Positions 14,434 through 19,543 of a stretch of 19,543 nucleotides of DNA are shown piece by piece; the stretch's first letter is position 1, and each line of letters begins with the position of its first letter. This DNA is from UBA3305 sp002373555 (lineage in GTDB: Bacteria > Bacillota > Clostridia > Lachnospirales > Lachnospiraceae), in assembly GCA_946612455.1 (NCBI GenBank), contig CAMOER010000043.1, forward strand, positions 1 through 19,543, in the 5' to 3' direction. The position numbers and the translations under genes were made by a program. The notes beneath the pieces were generated by a model, which was given only the letters and a program-made list of their open reading frames with translations, had not been told where the DNA came from and did no database searches.

Positions 14434-14739
14434 TTATGCCGCTTCCTTCCTTTCCAGCAGCTGATCCAGATGATGATTTCTGATCGTCAGGATCAGATCC
14501 GTGGTTACAAGCGCAATATCCAGCAGATAGAACCAGATGGCGTAGGGCAGTTTCCCGCTCTGATTGTACTGGATAATTTTGGCTGCCACACCCATGCCGT
14601 AGCCGGCCAGGATGATCAGTTCGAAATAAATACTCTTGCCCTTGGCAGTCCGGGAGCGCCAGGATTTGATGATATTAAACGGCCAGGAAGCGCCGAAGGT
14701 GATCAGCATCCCGACCTCAAGCAGCTGCACGACATCCAT
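14434..14739 (-). CDS. Small PQ-loop/SemiSWEET-like membrane protein
   Basis: The 101-aa product has three hydrophobic helices (res ~5-20, 40-60, 68-88) with the conserved-looking segment FGASWPFNIIKSWRSRTAKGKS between helices 1 and 2. The size and the 'P-x-N/Q' after the first helix resemble SemiSWEET or PQ-loop half-transporters, which dimerise to carry small solutes. The assignment is tentative. An AAGGA site lies 9 nt before the ATG. It is first in a two-gene operon whose second member is the EamA transporter, with abutting stop and start codons. Confidence 0.7.
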   Translation of the reverse strand: MDVVQLLEVGMLITFGASWPFNIIKSWRSRTAKGKSIYFELIILAGYGMGVAAKIIQYNQSGKLPYAIWFYLLDIALVTTDLILTIRNHHLDQLLERKEAA

Positions 14740-14790
14740 AGTTCTTATTCCTTTAGTACCTCTTTTTTACAAAACAACAGGAACCTACTA

Positions 14791-14819
14791 ACATTAACAC
14801 ACCGGATATTTGATGTCAA
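14791..14819 (-). promoter_or_regulatory. Promoter of the PQ-loop-EamA operon
   Basis: On the minus strand consensus TTGACA (14819-14814), 17 nt, TAATGT (14796-14791). It is back to back with the pnuC promoter; the two -35 boxes are 27 nt apart as an inverted GATGTCAA/TTGACATC pair. Confidence 0.65.
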
Positions 14820-14846
14820 ACCGTTGGATATGACAATCCTGCCGTC

Positions 14847-14875
14847 TTGACATCCCGCCGTTTCTTTGCTATAAA
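14847..14875 (+). promoter_or_regulatory. Strong sigma-A promoter of pnuC
   Basis: TTGACA (14847-14852), exactly 17 nt, then TATAAA (14870-14875). The predicted TSS is near 14882, giving a ~140-nt leader before the ATG. Confidence 0.85.
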
Positions 14876-14881
14876 ATCCTT

Positions 14882-15007
14882 GTGCCGGAGAATCGTATTC
14901 CGGCATCCTAATGAATACAGATATTACTGCCACCGGGTAGAAATGCGAGAAAGCATTTGTTCACACATCGTCAGGTCTTAGAAGATGTGTGCGCAAATGC
15001 TTTTTTT
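14882..15007 (+). promoter_or_regulatory. Candidate riboswitch/attenuator leader of pnuC
   Basis: The leader has an aptamer-plus-expression-platform layout. Hairpin 1 pairs TGCCGGA (14883-14889) with TCCGGCA (14899-14905). Its loop GTAT, with the next two bases (14895-14900), is complementary to GAATAC at 14913-14918, so an H-type pseudoknot is possible. Hairpin 2 pairs CTGCC (14927-14931) with GGTAG (14936-14940). A third hairpin, AAATGC (14941-14946) with GCATTT (14953-14958), uses the same bases as the 5' arm of the downstream terminator, so the two are mutually exclusive. It does not match the TPP or FMN aptamers found upstream of some PnuC relatives. NAD-type riboswitches precede some pnuC genes, but I could not confirm a match from memory. 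Confidence 0.6.
14951..15007 (+). terminator. Conditional intrinsic terminator in the pnuC leader
   Basis: AAGCATTTG (14951-14959) pairs with CAAATGCTT (14994-15002), and CACACATC (14962-14969) with GATGTGTG (14984-14991). A 2x2 mismatch separates the helices and T7-type uridines end the structure. The hairpin ends immediately before the AAGGAG of pnuC, so it must be bypassed for expression. Confidence 0.85.
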
Positions 15008-15023
15008 AAGGAGTGAAAGACAA

Positions 15024-15734
15024 ATGCGGATCAGACAGGCCATTACCGGGTACTTTACAAAAAGCGAGATCACGATCTGGAGCGTTTCCATGCTGTTCGT
15101 GATCGTATCCTTCTTCCTTTTCGACCGGGAAAATTATATGATCCTGTTCAATTCGCTGATCGGCGTCACCTATCTGATCTTCAATGCAAAGGGAAATCCG
15201 ATCGGCCAGGTGCTCGTGATCATTTTCAGCATTCTGTACGGCATGATCTCTTATTCCTTCTCCTATTACGGCGAAATGATCACGTATCTCGGCATGACCA
15301 TGCCGATGGCGGTCTTTGCGCTGATCGCATGGCTGCGGAATCCTTTTCAGGGAAACATGGCGGAAGTCACAGTCGGCACCATGCACCGCCGGGAAGTGAT
15401 TTTCATGATCCTGCTGACAGCTGTTGTGACACAGATCTTCTATTATATTCTGCGGTATTTCGGCACCGCCAATCTGATCCCCAGCACACTCTCCGTGACG
15501 ACGAGTTTTCTGGCTGTGTATCTGACCTTCCGGCGCATCCCCTGGTTTGCCATTGCCTATGCGGCAAATGATATCGTGCTGATCATTTTATGGGCGCTGG
15601 CAAGCATGGCGGATTCCCGCTATATCTCTGTACTGGTGTGCTTTATCGTCTTCCTGTTCAACGATCTGTACGGCTTCTTCAGCTGGCAGAAAATGAAAAA
15701 GCGCCAGGCAGCAGAGCTGGAACAGGCGCTGTAA
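15024..15734 (+). CDS. pnuC: PnuC-family vitamin transporter (nicotinamide riboside/NMN type)
   Basis: PnuC proteins are facilitators for nicotinamide riboside and related vitamins, working with cytosolic kinases that trap the substrate. The 236-aa product has about seven hydrophobic helices. Visible family features include SLIGVTYLIFNAKGNPIGQ (res 44-62), the MAVFALIAWLRNP segment (95-107) and the C-terminal RRIPWFAIAYAANDIVLIILW and FLFNDLYGFFSWQKM, where Asn/Asp pairs and aromatic residues line the substrate path in known members. The start at 15024 follows AAGGAG ~10 nt upstream; an in-frame ATG at 14985 lies inside the terminator hairpin and is rejected. Related paralogs carry thiamine or riboflavin, so the substrate is not proven. 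Regulation by the leader RNA is likely. Confidence 0.87.
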   Translation: MRIRQAITGYFTKSEITIWSVSMLFVIVSFFLFDRENYMILFNSLIGVTYLIFNAKGNPIGQVLVIIFSILYGMISYSFSYYGEMITYLGMTMPMAVFALIAWLRNPFQGNMAEVTVGTMHRREVIFMILLTAVVTQIFYYILRYFGTANLIPSTLSVTTSFLAVYLTFRRIPWFAIAYAANDIVLIILWALASMADSRYISVLVCFIVFLFNDLYGFFSWQKMKKRQAAELEQAL

Positions 15735-15833
15735 AGTACAGACGGAGGCCGACACCGGCACGCTGTTTATTGTCATCAGGAGAAGAAGTTCCTGCTGCAG
15801 CCATTTCGGCGGACATGGTTTGTTCTGCCGCTT

Positions 15834-16571
15834 TCAGCCATACACATGGCTCTTCACTTTCCCCACAGAAACATAGCCTTCCATCATGGCGCGGAGGTCG
15901 GAACCGATGCGGATCTGTTCCACCGGGATCTCCTCCGGCACCTCGCGGATATAGAGGATCCCGTCTTCACCGGTCCGCGCATCATAATGATCCCGGAATA
16001 CGCCGGAACTCGCTGCATTCCGGTTCCAAAGCACGCCCCTGCACTCGGACAGCAGTATGCCGGGGAAATTCACATTCCAGATCTCGCCTTTATTTAACGG
16101 CATATGCATCAGAAGCTCCATCATCGGCTGCAGATAGGCCTCTGCGATCTCATCCAGCCCATGGCCTTTTCTTGAAAATGCGATCGCGGGAAGATCATGC
16201 ATGGCAGCTTCGAGTGCAGCCCCTGCCGTTCCCGAATACGCAATATCAAATCCGCAGTTTGATCCGTCATTGATCCCGGAAAAAACGATATCCGGATATT
16301 CCGGCAGGATACTGCAGAGCGCGACGCGGACACAGTCCGCCGGCATCCCCGACAGAGAATACACTTCGACATCCTCCAGTCCGATATCCCGTTTGATCAG
16401 CCGCATTTCGTCTCTTAAAGTGATCGAGTGCGATTTTGCCGAGCAATGAAATTCAGGGGCGACCACTGTCACCTTACCGAACGCTCGCGCAGCTTTCGCA
16501 AGTCTGTATATCCCCGGCGCGTCATATCCGTCATCATTTACAACCAGTATTTTCCTCTGCATATTCTCCAT
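15834..16571 (-). CDS. surE: 5'-nucleotidase SurE
   Basis: SurE is a metal-dependent nucleoside 5'/3'-monophosphate phosphatase linked to stress survival. The 245-aa product has the standard length. The N-terminal ILVVNDDGYDAPG carries the metal-binding Asp13 and Asp14, VAPEFHCSAKSHSITL gives Ser44, and FSGINDGSNCG gives Asn101; DIAYSGTAGAALEA is also typical. I start at 16571 (MENMQRK), 8 nt after the stop of the preceding gene; a longer frame to 16622 would overlap that gene. No strong SD is seen next to this ATG, which suggests coupled translation with the upstream gene. It is last in the likely operon 18451-15834. The 99 nt after its stop hold no clear terminator. Confidence 0.93.
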   Translation of the reverse strand: MENMQRKILVVNDDGYDAPGIYRLAKAARAFGKVTVVAPEFHCSAKSHSITLRDEMRLIKRDIGLEDVEVYSLSGMPADCVRVALCSILPEYPDIVFSGINDGSNCGFDIAYSGTAGAALEAAMHDLPAIAFSRKGHGLDEIAEAYLQPMMELLMHMPLNKGEIWNVNFPGILLSECRGVLWNRNAASSGVFRDHYDARTGEDGILYIREVPEEIPVEQIRIGSDLRAMMEGYVSVGKVKSHVYG

Positions 16572-16579
16572 TGTCTTTC

Positions 16580-17317
16580 TCAGCCTTCCCTGAACGGAAC
16601 ATCCTCTTCCCATTGCCGCCACTGCGCAGCGTACAGATCCTCCTGGGCCTGTCGCTCCCGATCTGCCGCTGCTGTCGCGTTTTCCTCCGCTGCTGCTGCA
16701 TAAAAGCCGCTGTCCGTACTGCCGCCTGCAGGCTTTTCACTTTTTCCGGTCAGTTCTCCGGATTCGATATTCCCGGCAATCATTTCCATATTTTCCGCCA
16801 TAAACTTCTGCGCATCTGCATTATAGATCACAGAAATATAAAACCTGCCATCAGGGGAAGTACCTTCCCGTTCATACAGGCCGAGCTGTTTCCCTTTCTC
16901 TGACGGAACCCAATATTCCTTCCCGTTTTGCGGTGCCACCCTGCGCTCCAGATAACCATTGGCCCCCAGCCACTTATTGATCGCCGCCGCGCCCGGAAGC
17001 TTCCCTTCCTTATCTTCCACAGGCTCGGCGAACTGCCGCAGCAGATGCATAATGGATTTATCCTCTCTGTACTGAAATGCCTTGAGAACGTCGAAAGGGA
17101 ACGGTTTCCTGACGGATTTTTTGCCTGTGCCGACTTTACCGTTATTCAGCCTTACTTCTTCAAGCACTTCCTTTACAAAATGAAGGCAGCGAATCACATT
17201 GGGATTGTCCAGAATATCGCTTTGTGCAGGCCGGTTGTTGGTCGGATTATTTCCGTCCGCCATACGGCTTATATAGGTTATCGCCGCATCCAGTCTTTTT
17301 TCTTCAAATTCTTTCAT
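16580..17317 (-). CDS. Unnamed two-domain protein, paralog A (wHTH-like C-terminal region)
   Basis: The 245-aa product starts at 17317, with GGGAG 7 nt upstream. It shares two blocks with the gene at 17460-18332. The N-terminal helix pair has RLDAAITYISRMADGNNP and NPNVIRCLHFVKEVLEEV (res 8-56). The C-terminal block (res ~72-182) has FPFDVLKAF, YREDKSI, HLLRQFAEP, AAAINKWLGANGYL and a 'KEYWVPSEKGKQLGLYEREG' wing. The latter recalls a winged-helix or KilA-C-like DNA-binding fold, but this is only a resemblance. A unique Ala/Gln/Glu-rich tail (190-245) follows. I recall this family as common and unnamed in Lachnospiraceae. It lies between paralog B and surE, 8 nt from surE. Confidence 0.75.
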   Translation of the reverse strand: MKEFEEKRLDAAITYISRMADGNNPTNNRPAQSDILDNPNVIRCLHFVKEVLEEVRLNNGKVGTGKKSVRKPFPFDVLKAFQYREDKSIMHLLRQFAEPVEDKEGKLPGAAAINKWLGANGYLERRVAPQNGKEYWVPSEKGKQLGLYEREGTSPDGRFYISVIYNADAQKFMAENMEMIAGNIESGELTGKSEKPAGGSTDSGFYAAAAEENATAAADRERQAQEDLYAAQWRQWEEDVPFREG

Positions 17318-17410
17318 GCGCCATCTCCCATGCCGGAATATGCATTTATTCTACCATATGCCCTGTCATTTTCCAAACCCCGACAATGATTTCATCTGTC
17401 TTTTTGACTT

Positions 17411-17488
17411 TCCTGAACGATCTGTTTATCTTCATTTCTGAATTTCCTGAACGACCTGTTTATCCTCCTTTCTGAATTTCCTGAACGA
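17411..17488 (-). repeat. 34-bp direct repeats spanning the 3' end of paralog B
   Basis: TCCTGAACGA starts at 17411, 17445 and 17479, spacing 34 nt. Units 1 and 2 match at 31 of 34 positions; unit 3 is partial. Unit 2 contains the paralog B stop codon (17460). The copies encode the last residues VQEIQK once in frame and again, out of frame, after the stop. Because 34 is not a multiple of three, this is a slippage-type duplication. Confidence 0.8.
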
Positions 17489-18332
17489 TTTTTTCCAGAT
17501 TTGCTGCCAGGAAGTACTGTGCCGGCTCATTGAACATGACGGACACGATCTGCCGGCCCCGGAACATTCCTTCTCTCGTATACAGACCCAGTTCTGACCC
17601 TTTCTGCGTCGGCATCCAGAATTCCTGCCCGCCGGGCTCCAGCGCCTCCTTCACCAGATAACCATTCTCACCGAACCATTTGTGAATCGCAGCCGCATTC
17701 GGAAGCTTGATATTCATCTCTCCGGCCGGCTCTGCAAACTGTCTCAGAAGATGGGTGATGGATTTATCCTCCCGATATATAAAAAGCGAGAGGATTTCAT
17801 ACGGGAATGGGACTTTTTTCTTTTTCGCGACGGCTTCGCTCTCTTCATCGGCGGAATGGTTTTCCATGTCGACAGATTGAGTTTCCATGCCGGCAGGTTG
17901 GTTTCCCATGTCGGCAGATTGAGTTTCCATGCCGGCAGGTTGGTTTTCCATGTCGGCAGATTGAGTTTCCATGCCGGCAGAACAAGTATCCATGCCGACA
18001 GATTGAGTTTCCATGCCGGTGGATTCTTTTTCCCCGTTCGGAACCGCAGCAGCCTGAGCCAACTCTGCAGCAGCCTCCTCTTTTCGGCATCTTCTCAAAT
18101 CAATGTCCTGATCCACACCTCTTTTTTGAACCCAAATTTCTGCAGATCCCTCATCAAGCCCCCTGAACACTTCCGTCATGATCTTCTCCGCAGAATACAG
18201 ACATCGGATGACCTTCGGATCCTCCAGCGGAAGATATTCCGTCTGCTCACCGGTTACCGGGTTCCGCCCCTCCGCCAATCTGGAGATCGAAGTGATCGCC
18301 GTTTCCAGCCTGTCCAAATCAATCGAGACCAT
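17460..18332 (-). CDS. Unnamed two-domain protein, paralog B, with eight tandem heptads
   Basis: The start at 18332 has AGGAGG 7 nt upstream. The 290-aa protein shares its N-terminal helices (RLETAITSISRLAEGRNP, DPKVIRCLYSAEKIMTEV) and C-terminal domain (~res 175-285: FPYEILSLF, YREDKSITHLLRQFAEP, AAAIHKWFGENGYL, FWMPTQKGSELGLYTREG, VMFNEPAQYFLAANLEKIV) with paralog A. Between them it has an insert of ~100 residues. The insert includes a charged segment and eight heptads of type METQSAD/MENQPAG (107-162), then AKKKK. The insert looks disordered and acts as a linker of variable length. The role is unknown; a DNA- or protein-binding regulator is possible. It is the first large gene of the operon leading to surE. 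Confidence 0.75.
   Translation of the reverse strand: MVSIDLDRLETAITSISRLAEGRNPVTGEQTEYLPLEDPKVIRCLYSAEKIMTEVFRGLDEGSAEIWVQKRGVDQDIDLRRCRKEEAAAELAQAAAVPNGEKESTGMETQSVGMDTCSAGMETQSADMENQPAGMETQSADMGNQPAGMETQSVDMENHSADEESEAVAKKKKVPFPYEILSLFIYREDKSITHLLRQFAEPAGEMNIKLPNAAAIHKWFGENGYLVKEALEPGGQEFWMPTQKGSELGLYTREGMFRGRQIVSVMFNEPAQYFLAANLEKIVQEIQKGG
17847..18014 (-). repeat. 8 x 21-bp tandem repeat (heptad coding) in paralog B
   Basis: Eight consecutive 21-nt units, each beginning with ATG on the minus strand (at 18014, 17993, 17972, 17951, 17930, 17909, 17888 and 17867). They alternate roughly METQSxD/G and MENQPAG. They are in frame, uninterrupted and without spacers. Copy-number change would keep the frame. 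Confidence 0.9.
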
Positions 18333-18349
18333 TCTTTATCCTCCTATAT

Positions 18350-18451
18350 TCAGCACAAATTTGGAACATATCTCAAGTGCATTTTACGTTTGAAAGCGCC
18401 TGTTTTACAGAAGACCGCTTGCTCCTTGCAGAAAACCATCTGCTCTTTCAT
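18350..18451 (-). CDS. Candidate 33-aa Cys-containing leader peptide
   Basis: An ATG at 18451 has AAGGAGG 9 nt upstream and opens a 33-codon frame ending at 18350, 17 nt before the paralog B ATG. It lies downstream of the 18518-18546 promoter. The peptide begins with two 7-residue repeats, EQMVFCK and EQAVFCK, encoded by near-identical 21-nt units. It is basic, with three Cys in all (two in the repeats and a terminal one). It may be a small protein or a translational leader for the paralog-surE operon. Only its start signals and promoter position support it. Confidence 0.45.
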   Translation of the reverse strand: MKEQMVFCKEQAVFCKTGAFKRKMHLRYVPNLC

Positions 18452-18517
18452 GGCAGTATCCCTCCTTCCCGGCTCTGTCAACATCTCATCAAAAGCACTT
18501 GAAGTTTCCTGCTGTTT

Positions 18518-18546
18518 ATTGTATATTCTGCATATTGTATTGTCAA
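18518..18546 (-). promoter_or_regulatory. Promoter of the leader ORF-paralog-surE operon
   Basis: On the minus strand consensus TTGACA (18546-18541), 17 nt, TACAAT (18523-18518). The TSS would be near 18511, giving a ~60-nt leader to the 33-codon ORF and ~180 nt to paralog B. Confidence 0.75.
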
Positions 18547-18653
18547 TAAGCATTATTTAATTTAGTTTTCTGTTATTTTAAGACAGTTTTTCCTGTTTCG
18601 CTTGTTTTTTATTGCCAATTTTCATACCTATTATTCTTAAAAAGGAGGACAAA

Positions 18654-18992
18654 ATGACACTGCAGGAACATATGCTGATGGAAAAAGAAAGGCTTGAAGC
18701 AGAGATCTCTGACATTGAAGAAAAACTGCACAATGCGCCAAAAGGAACATTGATATTTCACAAGAGCGGGAAAAGCTATAAGTTTTACAGGGAGTTTCCT
18801 TCCAATCTGCCGGCCCGATCACCTGAGAGGGAGTATATCCGGAAAAGCGAACACGAACTCCTGTTTGCTCTCGCCGACAAGAAGATCAATTGCAAACGCC
18901 ACGCAGAATTGCAGAAAAAACTGACAGCTGTAAATCAGTATCTCCGCAGAACGATTTCTGATCACGATCCGTCTTACAAAAGATTAAGGCAA
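18654..18992 (+). pseudogene. Gene interrupted by IS21-family element (N-terminal 113 codons)
   Basis: The start at 18654 follows AAAGGAGG. Residues 1-113 look like the N-terminal part of a family I recall as very common in Lachnospiraceae. They hold a coiled-coil opening (EHMLMEKERLEAEISDIEEKL), a small beta region 'APKGTLIFHKSGKSYKFY', 'REYIRKSEHELLFALADKK', and a second coiled coil ending DHDPSYKRLRQ. Full members, as I recall, are near 300 aa with a nuclease-like C-terminal domain; that part is absent here. The frame runs on past 18992 into IS DNA and stops at 19091, so a 145-aa chimera could be made. The rest of the gene should lie beyond the element, outside the window. The family recollection is unverified. 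Confidence 0.6.
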
Positions 18993-19543
18993 TGTGATTT
19001 TTTCCGGAATTGCAAACTGCGCCATAGACCGGACAGTTTTGCGGAGCAAAACGGACGCGGAGCGGAGCGAGCGGACACTTTAGCTTTATGATTGAAAAGC
19101 CATTCTCCTATACTGATGATAACCATCAATAGTGGTGGGAATTCATTTATAGGAGGTAGGCTATGCTAGACTACAAGGACATTCTAACCAAACGGTACGT
19201 GCTGCGGCTTTCTCTGCGTGAGATCGCGGAGCAGACTGGAGCCGGAAAGTCAGGAGTACATGATTTCCTGAAAGCATTCGAAAAGTGTGATGAACTGGAC
19301 TTCCCACTCCCGCCTGGGATCACAAATGCCGGGATTGCTATGAAGGTGTATGGCAAAGTGCCGGGTGAAGGCGGCCGGGATGAAAGCTACGAGTACCCTG
19401 ACTACCCACAAGTTCTGAAACTCATGAACGAGAGAAAGAACATGACGCTTCAGGTGTGCTGGACCCGGTATGTCAAACGCTGCAAGGCTGAAGAGAAGAA
19501 GCCGTACCAGTACCGGCAGTTCTGCGAACTCTTCGGCAAGTGG
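18993..19543 (+). mobile_element. IS21-family insertion sequence, left part
   Basis: The element is recognised from its istA gene. The left end is placed at TGTGATTTTTTCC (18993), because IS21 ends begin with TG and the upstream gene's reading loses family resemblance there. The ~170 nt before istA fits the usual IS21 left end. It includes an imperfect inverted GCAAACTG/CAGTTTTGC pair (19012-19043) and a GGAGCGGAGCGAGCGG stretch. The exact boundary is approximate. The right end and istB lie outside the window. Confidence 0.7.
19163..19543 (+). CDS. istA: IS21-family transposase IstA (N-terminal part)
   Basis: IstA is the DDE transposase of IS21 elements and works with the ATPase IstB. Only the first 127 residues are in the window. 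They show the expected N-terminal helix-turn-helix (LSLREIAEQTGAGKSGVHDFLKA, res ~16-38). The family's 'PDYPQVLKLMNERKNMTLQVCWTRYVKRC' block and PYQYRQFCELFGKW follow, and the latter precedes the DDE domain in this family. AGGAGG lies 6 nt upstream of the ATG at 19163. The catalytic core and any istB are beyond the right edge, so activity of the element cannot be judged. Confidence 0.92.
   Translation, partial: MLDYKDILTKRYVLRLSLREIAEQTGAGKSGVHDFLKAFEKCDELDFPLPPGITNAGIAMKVYGKVPGEGGRDESYEYPDYPQVLKLMNERKNMTLQVCWTRYVKRCKAEEKKPYQYRQFCELFGKW

Noticed and set aside
14882..14960. TPP or FMN riboswitch before pnuC
   Set aside because: The conserved core sequences of these aptamers are not present.
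14985..15023. Upstream ATG for pnuC
   Set aside because: It sits inside the terminator hairpin and the next ATG has AAGGAG; family similarity begins after 15024.
16572..16622. Longer SurE start
   Set aside because: Would overlap the preceding gene by over 40 nt; SurE similarity begins at QRKILVVNDDG.
17346..17435. 29-codon ORF between the two paralogs
   Set aside because: Only a weak AGGA site, and it begins within the duplicated 34-bp unit; likely accidental.
17847..18014. 21-bp repeat array as a CRISPR-like element
   Set aside because: Units are contiguous without spacers and lie in frame inside a gene.

Overview
The window reads as chromosomal DNA of a low-to-medium GC Firmicute, most likely a Clostridia/Lachnospiraceae-type gut bacterium. 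The evidence is a perfect CIRCE operator in front of groES-groEL, strong AGGAGG-type ribosome binding sites, sigma-A promoters (TTGACA-17-TATAAA), a divergent clostridial-type FolD, and several small or unnamed families that I associate with Lachnospiraceae. No rRNA, tRNA or CRISPR array was seen. The family-level taxonomy is inference; no search was run.

Layout. 1-994 (-) is the N-terminal part of a secreted protein with Ig-like repeats, running off the left edge. 995-1574 is a gene-poor AT-rich stretch with a 42-nt triple repeat. 1575-2429 (+) is folD with an altered active site. 2600-3997 (-) is a GPH-type sugar:cation symporter. 4145-6152 (-) is groES-groEL under CIRCE/HrcA control. 6438-6884 (+) encodes an unusual membrane-tethered Glu/Ala/Cys repeat protein. 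6975-9128 (-) is a likely three-gene operon: D-2-hydroxyacid dehydrogenase, cupin, YczE-like membrane protein. 9252-9434 (+) is a DUF3006-like small protein. 9470-10472 (-) holds a secreted YD-repeat-like protein followed by a coupled 71-aa protein. 10569-11753 (-) is an M20D amidohydrolase.

12047-12889 (+) is an HTH-Uma2 nuclease-like fusion behind a promoter carrying 11-bp-phased repeats, followed by a nitroreductase (12963-13490). 13570-14739 (-) is a PQ-loop-like small membrane protein plus an EamA transporter. It diverges from pnuC (15024-15734, +), whose leader carries a candidate pseudoknot, an antiterminator and a terminator, i.e. the architecture of a transcriptional riboswitch. 15834-18451 (-) is a likely operon: a 33-codon leader ORF, two paralogous unnamed proteins (one with eight tandem heptads), and surE. 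The right edge holds a gene interrupted by an IS21-family element whose istA runs off the window.

Most of the window is ordinary metabolism, transport and chaperone content. The candidates for something undescribed are the pnuC leader RNA, the Cys/Glu repeat protein, the paralog pair with its heptad expansion and leader ORF, and the phased repeats in front of the HTH-Uma2 fusion.
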